DNA of 15,336 nt from Xanthobacteraceae bacterium (GCA_030039655.1 JASHVC010000026.1:1-15336); one strand, 5' to 3'. Counted from the first letter of the stretch, positions 1 to 7,699 are shown. Program-made: numbers and translations. Notes: generated by a model not told the origin, from the sequence alone.

Positions 1-756
1 CACGCCGTGGTGGTCGGCATCCAAGAGTTCAAAAACCCAAACTTCAATCTCACCTATCCGATCAAGGATGCGCAACTTTTCGCCGATACGCTGTCGAGAT
101 ACTCCGAGAAACTGTTTCAGAATATCGACATCAAACTGCTGACCACGCCCGCGGATACCACTCGCGATAGCTTGATCAAAGCGCTAAAAGACATTCAGGG
201 GACAGTCGGACCAGACGATCTTTTCGTTTTTTATGTAGCCAGCCATGGCGTCACCGACGACGCCGAATTTTACTTGATCACCTCAAACGTCGGGTCGGTG
301 TCGACAGAACACTTGAAGGCCGACGCGCTAAGCAAAGAGGAGTTGACCGCGCTTGTAGCCAATATCCATGCGACCAAAAAATTGATGGTCATTGACACCT
401 GCCACGCTGAGGCGCTGGGCAACGCGCTACAGGTCGGCCTTCTGACCCGCGGTCTCGACGAGGCCACGGCCTTGAAAGTCCTGAGCCGTGCTGTCGGCAC
501 TACTGTGCTTGCCGCCAGCACGACGACACAGCAAGCGCTCGAAGGTTATGAAGACCACGGGCTCTTTACCTATGTAGTGGCCCAGGGCCTCATGGGCAAA
601 GGCGATGTCGATCAGAATGGGATCGTAAACACCTTGGCTCTCGCCTACTACGTGGATGCCAACGTTCCGGAACTCGCCCAACAGCACTTCAATCATCCCC
701 AATATCCGACGGTCGAGACAAACGGACAGGCTTTCCCGTTGACCAAGGTCCGGTAA
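1..756 (+). CDS. Caspase family (C14) protease, C-terminal part; 5' end outside window
   Basis: The frame is open from the first base (His-Ala-Val-Val-Val-Gly-Ile), so the true start lies upstream; the GTG at 7 is internal, at the first beta strand of the caspase fold. Counting from that GTG, the catalytic His is in FYVASHG (H80) and the catalytic Cys in VIDTCHA (C132), so the His-Cys dyad of the C14 family is intact. The end, with a DVDQNG acidic turn, then LALAYYVD and a QYPTVETNGQAFPL tail, matches the usual close of bacterial caspase-like domains. In many bacteria such domains sit at one end of larger proteins with WD40 or other sensor parts, so a missing N-terminal sensor region is possible. 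The role of this copy is unknown; proposed roles for the family include regulated proteolysis and cell-death or defence pathways. It ends convergently with the phage-like block, about 240 bp away. Confidence 0.86.
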   Translation, partial: HAVVVGIQEFKNPNFNLTYPIKDAQLFADTLSRYSEKLFQNIDIKLLTTPADTTRDSLIKALKDIQGTVGPDDLFVFYVASHGVTDDAEFYLITSNVGSVSTEHLKADALSKEELTALVANIHATKKLMVIDTCHAEALGNALQVGLLTRGLDEATALKVLSRAVGTTVLAASTTTQQALEGYEDHGLFTYVVAQGLMGKGDVDQNGIVNTLALAYYVDANVPELAQQHFNHPQYPTVETNGQAFPLTKVR

Positions 757-995
757 TAATTTTGCTGCGCTGCTTATAGGAGGCGATCGGTAGCGATTGG
801 CACGTTGCGTCACTTCACACGCCTGTTAATTTTGACGCGATTGGGGGCATAACGGACATGGCGCCTGCAGGATGAGTCGGTCCTGCCAGAGATCTGCCTT
901 TATCAGACAATATGCATGTGTCCGACTGGAAACAGGTTGGAGAACTTCGCCGATTTTTCTGTTCCCGAGCGCGAAACGATGGTGCTGAAATGGTC

Positions 996-2576
996 CTACG
1001 CGAGGATCAATTGTGGCCGGCGCATGAGCGTTCGGAACGCGGCTGCAGCAGCATCCACTTGATCATCATGAGCGCCCTTGGGGAAGGCACAGAGTTCGTC
1101 AATGAACGCCTCGTTCCACGGCGCTTCGACTAGTCGCACGAAGAAATTTTCGCATTGCGCCGCAAAGGGGGCAGCGCGATCAGCCTTCGATCGGTACTCG
1201 GGTTCGACGGATACGGTGTAGCCCTGTAGCTTGCCGGCCAAGTAGTGGGCGACAAAGCCCCCCGCGCCAGGGTCCTTCGGGATTCGCACTGCACAGCTCT
1301 CGCCATCGAAGGATGCCATGGAGACGACCACTCGCTCGATCTCGGCCGGGCTCCAACGCCCCCGTAAGACGTCCAGGACGTAGATGAGGTTGGATTTCCG
1401 ATCGCGCCCCATCAGCACACCGACGGAATAATCTGGATCGCCGCTCCCCTCCTCCCCGGTCCAAGCCAAATCCCAAGCGCGCACCAGATCGAGATTTCGG
1501 GATTGCGCAAACTCCCAGCCGTCTCCTCGCAGTGGATTAACGAACCATTCCCGCTTGAACATGCCGCCAGCACGCGCTGTGGGTCGCTGTTGCAGTTGGC
1601 CGGCCGCCATGTGGGAAGTCAGCCCTTCCGACTTCGCCATCCGCTCCAACGCTTGGATGGGGAAGCGCTCAGGCCAGAGCGGCTCGCCTTCTTGGCGAGG
1701 GTCGGTCCAGACTTCAGCCGTAGCCTTGCGCTTGACGTTCGTGCGGATCGGAAAAGGATGGCTCGCCTCGTAAACCGCCGGCAGGCAGAGATGGGTCCAG
1801 CCGAGCTCGTTGGCGAGGATGTGGCCGGACAGATCGCGATCATGCACGCGCTGCATGACGACAATAAACACCCCATGCTTCTGATCATTGAGCCGGGACG
1901 GCAGGGCTTCATCCCAAAACCGCAGCGTGGTCTCGCGCGCGAGATTGCTGCTGCCGGCAATGTCCCGCACATTATGAGGGTCGTCAAACACGACGACGTC
2001 CGCACCCTCACCGGTGATCACTCCTCCCTCCGACGTTGAGATCCGATGCCCTCCGCAGAGGTTGTCAAATCTGGTTTTCTGGTTCTGATCTTCGCGCAGC
2101 TGGAAACGGCGGCCCCAGAGCCTCTGATACCAGGGCGAGGTGATGATGTGCCGACACTTGACGCCGTCGCGAGTGGCGAGCGTACTCTCATAGGACAGGT
2201 GCATGAACTTTACGCCGGGACCGCGCCACGAATTGCGATGTATTTGGAAAGTGTAGGCTGGATCGGCCTCGGGGTTGGGATCCTGCGCCCAGATCCAAGC
2301 CGGAAAAAAGACATTGGTCGCGAGCGATTTCATATGGCGCGGTGGGATGTTTATGAGGAGCCGGTCGATCTCCCAGTTGGCGCAAGCTTCCAAGTGGTCG
2401 CAGATGGCCTCAATGTGCCAGTTGTGCTGGAACGCCTGCGGCTCAATCAGCCGCCATGTGGCGCCAATGAAATCAACGAGTGAATGCTCGTAACGCACTG
2501 CATCGATGTAATCGCGTACCCTAAACGCGCGCCTCTCATCAAGAGTTGGTGGCGCCAGCCGAAAACCGCGACTCAT
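996..2576 (-). CDS. terL: Phage terminase large subunit (packaging ATPase/nuclease)
   Basis: 526 aa, normal length for a TerL. The protein would translocate DNA into a procapsid and cut it. The N-terminal ATPase domain shows a Walker A-like IPPRHMKS (77-84), a Walker B VVVFDDP (194-200) and the coupling-type stretch VVMQRVHDRDLSGH (239-252). The C-terminal RNase H-like nuclease domain shows AWDLAW (367-372) and the terminal acidic motif HDDQVDA (503-509). The ATG shares four bases (ATGA) with the stop of the upstream DUF5681 gene, which indicates translational coupling. A loop at about residues 98-122 (Pro/Asp/Arg-rich) separates the first two ATPase strands. All key motifs are present, so it may be active, but no capsid or portal gene is in view. 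Gene identity is certain from motifs; function in the present host is inferred. Confidence 0.93.
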   Translation of the reverse strand: MSRGFRLAPPTLDERRAFRVRDYIDAVRYEHSLVDFIGATWRLIEPQAFQHNWHIEAICDHLEACANWEIDRLLINIPPRHMKSLATNVFFPAWIWAQDPNPEADPAYTFQIHRNSWRGPGVKFMHLSYESTLATRDGVKCRHIITSPWYQRLWGRRFQLREDQNQKTRFDNLCGGHRISTSEGGVITGEGADVVVFDDPHNVRDIAGSSNLARETTLRFWDEALPSRLNDQKHGVFIVVMQRVHDRDLSGHILANELGWTHLCLPAVYEASHPFPIRTNVKRKATAEVWTDPRQEGEPLWPERFPIQALERMAKSEGLTSHMAAGQLQQRPTARAGGMFKREWFVNPLRGDGWEFAQSRNLDLVRAWDLAWTGEEGSGDPDYSVGVLMGRDRKSNLIYVLDVLRGRWSPAEIERVVVSMASFDGESCAVRIPKDPGAGGFVAHYLAGKLQGYTVSVEPEYRSKADRAAPFAAQCENFFVRLVEAPWNEAFIDELCAFPKGAHDDQVDAAAAAFRTLMRRPQLILA

Positions 2577-3157
2577 TCGGATGTCTCCGGAGAAGCGTCG
2601 TCCTTCGGCGTGACCTCTTTCCGGCGCCCCTTGTTTACGATTTGCTTGAAACGCCCAAAATCGTCAGTCGAAAGGTCTATGACATCTCCGCCATCCCGGT
2701 CGATCAGTTCAGCAATCCGCGAGAGGTCGATCTGCTCCTCCTTCGAGAGCAGGCTCGGATCTATGCTGTCGACCAATGCATCGCTCGGGCACCTCTGAGC
2801 CGTTGGAGTGACTTGGTCGTTGGCTGTGCTTGTGAGCCGGTCAGAATTGAGACTTAAAAGACCAGTCTTTCCGGCGAGACTGATCACCACCCCAGTAGAA
2901 CGATGATCACCCTGCACCGCCTTCAGCGCGTGGGTCTCCGTGATGGCTTCAAACAGCGACACTTTGTCTGTTCTATCGCCTCTTCGCACCGGAACTTTCT
3001 TATTGAGAACCCGCCGGACGACCGTGTTCATATTTTGGGAGCCTCGAGGACGACCGCTCGGATTGGCACGCTGGCCGGGCTTGAACTGATACTCGACCGG
3101 CGGGCGGCAGTAGCCGACCTTATAGTCGGGATAGATCTTTCGCGTTGTCTCGACCAT
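2573..3157 (-). CDS. DUF5681 domain protein, possible terminase partner
   Basis: 194 aa from the ATG at 3157. This start is chosen because it overlaps the stop of the upstream methyltransferase gene as TGATG; a longer frame upstream (to 3289) only reads through the methyltransferase gene in another frame. The N-terminus carries the DUF5681 signature FKPGQRANPSGRPRG (25-39), followed by a basic segment (VVRRVLNKKVPVRRGD, 46-61) and an acidic C-terminal half. DUF5681 proteins are typically found directly upstream of terminase-like genes, so a small-terminase or DNA-recognition role is plausible but unproven. The region around 100-135 (Ser/Thr/Asn-rich) looks low in structure. Its stop overlaps the terminase start by four bases. 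Confidence 0.86.
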   Translation of the reverse strand: MVETTRKIYPDYKVGYCRPPVEYQFKPGQRANPSGRPRGSQNMNTVVRRVLNKKVPVRRGDRTDKVSLFEAITETHALKAVQGDHRSTGVVISLAGKTGLLSLNSDRLTSTANDQVTPTAQRCPSDALVDSIDPSLLSKEEQIDLSRIAELIDRDGGDVIDLSTDDFGRFKQIVNKGRRKEVTPKDDASPETSE

Positions 3158-4611
3158 CACACGGCCTCCGCGTGCGTAGCCGGATCGCGCGGAGTCGGCG
3201 CCCCGATCGCCGAGCGCCGCTGTTCGACCTCCTCGAATGATTGGCCGGTTTCCGCCAAGGTAGCGACCTTGCCGGAATACTCTTGCCACCGCCGGATAGC
3301 GACGTCGACATAGATGGGATCGATCTCGATGCCGCGTGCACGCCGCCCCGTGCGTTCGGCGGCAATCAGCGTAGAGCCTGAACCGGCAAAGGGGTCGAGA
3401 ACAATGCCATTACGACGCGAGCAATCTTTGATGGCATCAGTCACCAAAGCAACGGGTTTAACTGTCGGATGCATCGCCAACTGCTCGCGGCCGGCCGCAC
3501 CCATGCTGGTGATACCCGCGTATTCCCACACGTTGGTGCGATGGCGCCCGTGCTGGCCGAGTTCAAAGGAGTTGATATGAGGCGCGGTCCCTGCCTTCCA
3601 GACGAAAACCAGCTCATGCCGACTTCGGTAAAAAGTTCCCATCCCGGCATTTTTCTTCGCCCAGATGCATAGATTTTTCAGCTCGCTGTAGGCGCTCTTA
3701 CCTGCCGCCATCATCTCGCTGATGTGGCGCCAGTCCATGCAGATGTCGTGAATGGACCCGTCGTTGCTGTGCGCCACCAAGAGCCGAAAGACAGATCCGA
3801 GAAATTCGGTGAAGGCTTCGGCGCTCATTTCACCGCTCGCCATGGTGAACTCACGATGGTGAATTGCGCCCTTACCGCAGATGTTGCCCTCAACGGGAAC
3901 ATTGTATGGGGGGTCAGTAAAGACGAGTTCGGCCTTCTCGTTGCCCAGCAGCCGTATGTAGCTGTCGCCGTCGCGAGCGTCCCCGCACAAAATCCGATGC
4001 TTGCCTAACGACCACAGATCACCGGGCCGAGTTACTGGTTGGCTCCAAATGGGCTCAGGGATTTTGTCCTCAGGACCCGCGGCCTCGCTCCGGGCGTCGT
4101 CTGCGTCCTCCAGGGTAAGATCAATCTCGCCGACGTCGAACCCGATAACTTCGACATTGAACTTGAGATCGATGAGGTACTCGAGCTCCGTGGCCAGGAT
4201 CTCGCGATCCCATCCAGCCTGTTCTGCCAGCTTATTATCCGCAATGATGTAGGCCCTCACCTCGGCTTCTGACATATGCGAAAGCCGCAAGGTGGGTACT
4301 TGGACTAGCCCAAGCTGTTTGGCGGCCTCGACGCGACCATGCCCGGCGATGATCTGATTGCTGTCATCGACCAGCACAGGATTGCAAAAGCCGAACCGCC
4401 TTATGCTTTCGGCGATCTTGCCGATCTGCTTGCGCGAGTGGGTGCGTGGATTGCGCGGATGCGGGGTAAGCAGCGAGACGGCAATCGCTGCGAGGCAGCG
4501 ATTAGTCTCAACACAAACGCCACTCGGCTCGGTGATGGCAGTCGACCCGTTCATTACGCCGGTAGTCTCGCCCTGCTCTTCCGTCGCAACGGCCTTTAAC
4601 TCATCCGTCAT
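3157..4611 (-). CDS. ParB-like nuclease domain fused to an N4/N6 DNA methyltransferase
   Basis: 484 aa. Residues about 42-130 form a ParB/Srx-type domain (HPRNPRTHS at 51-59, IIAGHGR at 87-93, IIADNKLAE at 122-130). Residues about 195-445 form an amino-methyltransferase domain: motif IV TDPPYN (232-237) precedes the SAM-binding motif I DPFAGSGST (406-414), the order of class beta enzymes. GDLWSLGKHRILCGDA (197-212) and HPTVKP (381-386) are also typical. It should methylate adenine or cytosine amino groups at a short DNA target; the target cannot be read from sequence. No restriction gene is adjacent, so it is an orphan, phage-type methylase. A strong ribosome site (TAGGAGG, plus-strand complement at 4616-4622) lies four bases before the ATG. 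It is followed by the coupled DUF5681 and terminase genes. Confidence 0.95.
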   Translation of the reverse strand: MTDELKAVATEEQGETTGVMNGSTAITEPSGVCVETNRCLAAIAVSLLTPHPRNPRTHSRKQIGKIAESIRRFGFCNPVLVDDSNQIIAGHGRVEAAKQLGLVQVPTLRLSHMSEAEVRAYIIADNKLAEQAGWDREILATELEYLIDLKFNVEVIGFDVGEIDLTLEDADDARSEAAGPEDKIPEPIWSQPVTRPGDLWSLGKHRILCGDARDGDSYIRLLGNEKAELVFTDPPYNVPVEGNICGKGAIHHREFTMASGEMSAEAFTEFLGSVFRLLVAHSNDGSIHDICMDWRHISEMMAAGKSAYSELKNLCIWAKKNAGMGTFYRSRHELVFVWKAGTAPHINSFELGQHGRHRTNVWEYAGITSMGAAGREQLAMHPTVKPVALVTDAIKDCSRRNGIVLDPFAGSGSTLIAAERTGRRARGIEIDPIYVDVAIRRWQEYSGKVATLAETGQSFEEVEQRRSAIGAPTPRDPATHAEAV

Positions 4612-4717
4612 ATGGCCTCCTATTCCGTCCCTTTGGTTTTTCGCTATCCCGGAGGAAATGCTTCCCCTGCGCGAGACAAATGCCTCGACGTCTGCCTTCC
4701 GGAAGTTCGATGTGCTG

Positions 4718-5377
4718 TCAGCCGATCAGCTTGCCGACTGCGTGAAGCGTCCGATAGCCGATCGAGGTTTGCTCGCTTCGGTCACCGGCTTGTTTCTTTT
4801 TCTCTGGCGGTCCACGTGGCGGCGGCGCGAGAAAGACTGCCCTAAATTCTGGGGACCTGGTCCCAATCCATAGGTCGGGGTCATTCGTGTCTACCGCGTC
4901 CGCTCCAGGCAGCCAGGTCATTGCCAGATATGCTGCCGGAAAGAGCTTGCGAAACCGCAGAACGACGTGAACCTCGCCGCGGGAAAACGCATCTTGAAAA
5001 TCCAAGTCCAGCTCTTGTCCGATAAACGGGTCAGGCAGTTCACCCCGACAGGCACCAGAAAGCAGTTCCTCCATTGCCTTTCCCAGAGTCCCCCGGCTCG
5101 ACTGCGGGCGCGGGTCGGATGTCGCGCGGAATTCCAGCGCTTGAAGCCACCGATACGCTCTAACAACTCGTGGGGCATCGACTGCACTGCTCGTCGCATT
5201 CACACCAATCAACAGGTTGACGGCGTCGGTGAGACCCATTTTCGCTGCCGAGGGACCGCGGCCATGCATGGCGATCAGGCCGGCCTCGCGTAGATACCGG
5301 GCGATGAGGCCAACCGTTGCCGCATCGACATCTTCGACCTTCGCAATCACGTCCACCAAGTCAGTCAAAATGGCCAT
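4718..5377 (-). CDS. Unknown 219-aa protein, possible winged-helix DNA-binding N-terminus
   Basis: I do not recognise the family. Residues 3-60 read as helices (LTDLVDVIAKVEDVDAATVG, then LIARYLREAGLI) followed by a Gly/Arg turn (HGRGPSAAKM), which resembles a winged-helix fold. A second predicted alpha/beta region spans about 95-185, and the tail (187-205) is rich in Pro, Lys and Arg. The start is well supported: AAGGAGGT lies five bases upstream of the ATG on the minus strand. A 27-bp palindrome and a TTGACA element sit directly upstream, so the gene is probably controlled by a dimeric repressor, perhaps itself. It lies 106 bp ahead of the methyltransferase gene on the same strand and probably heads that operon. 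Phage regulator is the best guess, at low certainty. Confidence 0.75.
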   Translation of the reverse strand: MAILTDLVDVIAKVEDVDAATVGLIARYLREAGLIAMHGRGPSAAKMGLTDAVNLLIGVNATSSAVDAPRVVRAYRWLQALEFRATSDPRPQSSRGTLGKAMEELLSGACRGELPDPFIGQELDLDFQDAFSRGEVHVVLRFRKLFPAAYLAMTWLPGADAVDTNDPDLWIGTRSPEFRAVFLAPPPRGPPEKKKQAGDRSEQTSIGYRTLHAVGKLIG

Positions 5378-5387
5378 CGCGACCTCC

Positions 5388-5414
5388 TTCCATCGGTGTA
5401 GAACACAGATGGAA
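5388..5414. promoter_or_regulatory. 27-bp near-perfect palindrome, probable operator
   Basis: The arms are TTCCATC (5388-5394) and GATGGAA (5408-5414), each continued inward by GTGT / ACAC, with one mismatched pair per arm and a 3-base centre. It lies 11-37 bases before the start codon of the minus-strand 219-aa gene and touches its ribosome site. It would cover the -10 and start-site region of the putative promoter, the usual place for a repressor operator. A 5' UTR hairpin is the alternative. Confidence 0.6.
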
Positions 5415-5426
5415 GAGGACTGTCAA
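5398..5426 (-). promoter_or_regulatory. Putative promoter of the 219-aa gene and methyltransferase block
   Basis: On the minus strand a perfect TTGACA (5426-5421) is followed after 17 bases by TTCTAC (5403-5398), a poor -10 match. The poor -10 sits inside the palindrome. The -35 match and the location 20-50 bases before a well-defined gene support it; the -10 does not. Confidence 0.4.
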
Positions 5427-5436
5427 CTGGGTCGGA

Positions 5437-5447
5437 CGCAGATGGAA
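5437..5447. promoter_or_regulatory. Extra operator half-site (CRCAGATGGAA direct repeat)
   Basis: CGCAGATGGAA here repeats CACAGATGGAA at 5404-5414 with one difference. The spacing is 33 bp, close to three helical turns, so proteins bound at both would face the same side. No matching opposite arm is present here, so this is a half-site upstream of the -35 element. Confidence 0.45.
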
Positions 5448-5470
5448 ATCTTTCCCCCGCGATAGCGACG

Positions 5471-5622
5471 AATTACCCAGTTCTCCGCAGAGAATTCCCA
5501 GTTAATTGACTCGGGAATTTGCTTTCAAAGCGTCAAATCAAGCGGTTCCAGGCAGGCGAATTGACCTCCCAGTGCGCAAGAGCCGAAATTTCCCATTAGA
5601 TTTCCCAGTTCTCGGGAATTTG
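5471..5622. repeat. Cluster of TTCCC...GGGAA repeats
   Basis: Several variants of one element occur in 150 bp. CCCAGTTCTC is at 5476-5485. AATTCCC (5493-5499) is paired with GGGAATT (5513-5519). TTTCCC is at 5589-5594, and TTCCCAGTTCTCGGGAA is at 5602-5618. Two of them are inverted repeats with a central AGTT. The region has no coding sequence that I can support. It could be a dispersed repeat family or a set of protein-binding sites. Confidence 0.6.
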
Positions 5623-5681
5623 GCGGACGAGACCGGTTCGCACTACACTGCGTCGCCAGCCATACTTCTTGGGTCCGTTCC

Positions 5682-5996
5682 TTGGGCCAACAAAGACGAC
5701 CGAGAGATCGATCTCGTGGCGCGTTGAAGGCGGCCTGGGGCTTAGTCTTATGGGACAAACCCGCTCCCCGAGATTGGGACTTCGAGAAATTCAACAATCC
5801 GGGAGAGTCAATCCAGCACTTTTTGCGGGACAGTGGATCGAAATCGGTCACCATTCCCTATCGTGCGAACCGGGCCGTCATCTTCGACTCGGACCTATTC
5901 CATAAGACCGATCGTGCGGCATTTAGAGAAGGCTACCTTAACAGGCGGATCAACGTCACGATGCTTTATGAGCGCCGGGAAGCAGCAGTGAATTAG
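5682..5996 (+). pseudogene. C-terminal remnant of a 2-oxoglutarate/Fe(II)-dependent oxygenase-like gene
   Basis: The recognisable part begins near 5736: GLVLWDKPAPRDWDFEKFN, then SVTIPYRANRAVIFDSDLFH, then NRRINVTMLYERR. This matches the C-terminal half of the double-stranded beta-helix found in TPR-associated and related 2OG-Fe(II) oxygenases, including the distal metal-binding His (DLFHKTD) and the Arg-rich NRRINVT strand that contacts 2-oxoglutarate. The N-terminal half with the HxD metal motif is absent; the bases upstream are repeats and not homologous coding sequence. A TTG at 5682 opens the frame, but there is no convincing ribosome site. It is therefore a 5'-truncated relic, not a working enzyme. 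A 12-bp perfect palindrome (GAGATCGATCTC, 5704-5715) sits close to the point where homology starts. Confidence 0.7.
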
Positions 5997-6101
5997 GTAT
6001 GAGAAGCCTTTTCAGGCGCGTTAACGAGAGCGCTCGGACTCCGCATAGCGGACATCCCGGACGCGGAATCGCCAGCGCCTGCTGTGCAAAGGGGATCGCA
6101 T

Positions 6102-6131
6102 TTGCAAATTTCAATCCGAGAAAAATATAAT
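6102..6131 (+). promoter_or_regulatory. Isolated sigma-70-like promoter
   Basis: TTGCAA (6102-6107), 18-base spacer, perfect TATAAT (6126-6131), in a locally AT-rich patch. It is about 400 bp ahead of the transporter operon with no clear gene between. It could start a long leader or a small RNA. Confidence 0.35.
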
Positions 6132-6134
6132 ATC

Positions 6135-6179
6135 CTCTCTACAGCTCATCTGCTTCGCACGATTACGCGTGCCAGAGAG
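6135..6179 (+). other. Nested inverted repeats after the isolated promoter
   Basis: The outer arms are CTCTCT (6135-6140) and AGAGAG (6174-6179). The inner hairpin is GCACG (6157-6161) with CGTGC (6168-6172) and a 6-base loop. Transcription from the promoter at 6102-6131 would begin at the outer arm. There is no U-run after it, so it is not an obvious terminator. Confidence 0.3.
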
Positions 6180-6485
6180 ATCGGCCAGACCGACAGCGCA
6201 AAAAACGGCTGCGGCGATCGGAGCACACCGGTAGATGGTTTGCAGATCTGTTGAGCGCAATTTGTCGCAACGGTATTCTCGATCTGGACTGTAACAACAG
6301 GGGATTCGAGCATAAACTCTGTGGAATTTCTCTTGAGGGCTTCACTGGTCAAGGGTCGGCCGCCTCGCGCATCAACCGCATTCCAGTAATGCGAACTTTT
6401 CTTACGCTCCATGTCGGCCATGCCCTCACGCTCGCCGGTCTGAGGTCCGCCAGCCCAGCATACGTGCTGCGTTCGCCGACTTGAT

Positions 6486-6491
6486 TATACT
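6486..6491 (+). promoter_or_regulatory. Possible -10 element of the transporter operon
   Basis: TATACT matches five of six consensus bases and lies 45 bases before the binding-protein start. No good -35 is seen at the right distance, so an activator-dependent promoter is possible. Confidence 0.25.
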
Positions 6492-6535
6492 TGCAAGCTT
6501 AAATGACATAGGCTGCAGGGATGGAGGAAAACAAC

Positions 6536-7699
6536 ATGCGCCACTTTACCACAATCGTGCTTGTCGGGCTGGCAGCGCTAGGCTCACTTCTGCAGTCGGC
6601 TAGAGGCGAGGAACCAATTAAAATTGGTGTGATGTTTCCCTTGACCGGCCCAGTGGCCGCGCAAGGAGCGCCCGAGCGCGACGCCGTCAAGCAGGCGTTC
6701 GAAGAAGAAAATAATACGGTCGCAGGCCGAAAAATCGAGCTGCTTTACGAAGACAGCATGGGAAAACCGGATCTCGGGCTGACCAAGACCAAAGCGCTGG
6801 TGGAGCGCGACAAAGTCGACTTTCTGCTATCAGAACTGGTGAGTTCAGTTGGCGCAGCCATGGCGCCCTACGTCAACGAGCAAAAAATCCCCTGGGTCAG
6901 CACCGTGGCGCTTGCCAGTCTGACGAGGGCTCAGAAAAGCCCCTACATTTTCCGCTTCGTTCCTTCCTCGTATCAATTTGGTTTGGTCGCTTCCCAACTC
7001 ACAAAGAAAGCGGGCTGGAACAAGGCGTATTTTATCGGCTGGAATGCTCCGCCCAGTCGTGAGGCGTACGAAGTCGTCAAAAAAGTTTTTGGCGAAGGGA
7101 ACGTGCCCGAACCTATGTTTCCCAACGTCGGCACATCCGACTATGCACCTTATCTGACCAAGATGGATGTGAAGACCGACGGCATATTCGCCGCTATGTG
7201 GGGCTCCGATTCTTCGCGCATCACGCAGCAGTACGCGGAATATGGCTTGAACAAGAAAATGCCGCTGTTCGGCATCGCCTCGTTTACCAGCGAGGAAGTG
7301 TTGGGAAACATGCCGCCGGAGTCCGTTGGCGTCATGAGTGCCTACACGTACTGCGGCACGCTCGATACACCCGAGAACAAGCAGTTTGTTGACGGCTACA
7401 AGGCTCGATACAACGCGGTGCCCGGCTCCTATCAGTATATGGGATACATGGCGGCCAAGATGGTGATAGCGGCGCTCAAAGAGATCAAAGGGCAGGTAGA
7501 GGACAAAGACGCCTTTATCGCCGCTTTGAGCAAAGTCCAAGTGAAGGGGCCGATGGGCATGGCCAGCTTTGATGAACACCATGGCCTGGTCGCAGACTTT
7601 TACCAGCTCACGGTCGAAAAAGGCAAAGACGGCCGCTTGCAGAACCGTTGCGGCGAGCGCGTCGCGCAGGTGAAAGATCCGTATGACATGTTCCCCTGA
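6536..7699 (+). CDS. Branched-chain amino acid-type ABC transporter substrate-binding protein
   Basis: 387 aa. The ATG at 6536 is chosen over the in-frame ATG at 6521, because GGAGG (6523-6527) lies inside that alternative start and eight bases before 6536. Residues 1-24 form a signal peptide (MRHFTT, hydrophobic IVLVGLAALGSLL, then QSARG). The mature protein begins EEPIKIGVMFPLTGPVAAQG, the usual first strand of LivJ/HmgF-type type I binding proteins. FRFVPSSYQFG (about 140-150) and YQYMGYMAAKMV (about 300-311) are also family-like. It captures a solute in the periplasm for the LivHMGF complex encoded next. The Liv family takes branched-chain amino acids, amides, urea, aromatic acids and others, so the substrate cannot be named. 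The downstream oxidase and M24 genes hint at a nitrogen-containing compound. Confidence 0.95.
   Translation: MRHFTTIVLVGLAALGSLLQSARGEEPIKIGVMFPLTGPVAAQGAPERDAVKQAFEEENNTVAGRKIELLYEDSMGKPDLGLTKTKALVERDKVDFLLSELVSSVGAAMAPYVNEQKIPWVSTVALASLTRAQKSPYIFRFVPSSYQFGLVASQLTKKAGWNKAYFIGWNAPPSREAYEVVKKVFGEGNVPEPMFPNVGTSDYAPYLTKMDVKTDGIFAAMWGSDSSRITQQYAEYGLNKKMPLFGIASFTSEEVLGNMPPESVGVMSAYTYCGTLDTPENKQFVDGYKARYNAVPGSYQYMGYMAAKMVIAALKEIKGQVEDKDAFIAALSKVQVKGPMGMASFDEHHGLVADFYQLTVEKGKDGRLQNRCGERVAQVKDPYDMFP

Larger units (their letters stand above)
5997..6535. other. Intergenic stretch without a supported gene
   Basis: Reading frames here (for example 6251-6484 plus and 6146-6421 minus) show no known motif, no good ribosome site and atypical composition. 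The stretch holds one good promoter-like sequence near 6102-6131, nested inverted repeats just after it, and the leader of the binding-protein gene at its end. Confidence 0.5.

Noticed and set aside
1503..2039. 178-aa frame on the plus strand
   Set aside because: It is antisense to the ATPase part of the terminase and shows no motif.
5471..5622. CRISPR array
   Set aside because: The repeats are short, variable and unevenly spaced, with no spacer-sized units and no cas gene nearby.
6251..6484. Small plus-strand frame before the transporter operon
   Set aside because: It has no ribosome site, no motif and an unusual composition, so it is not supported as a gene.
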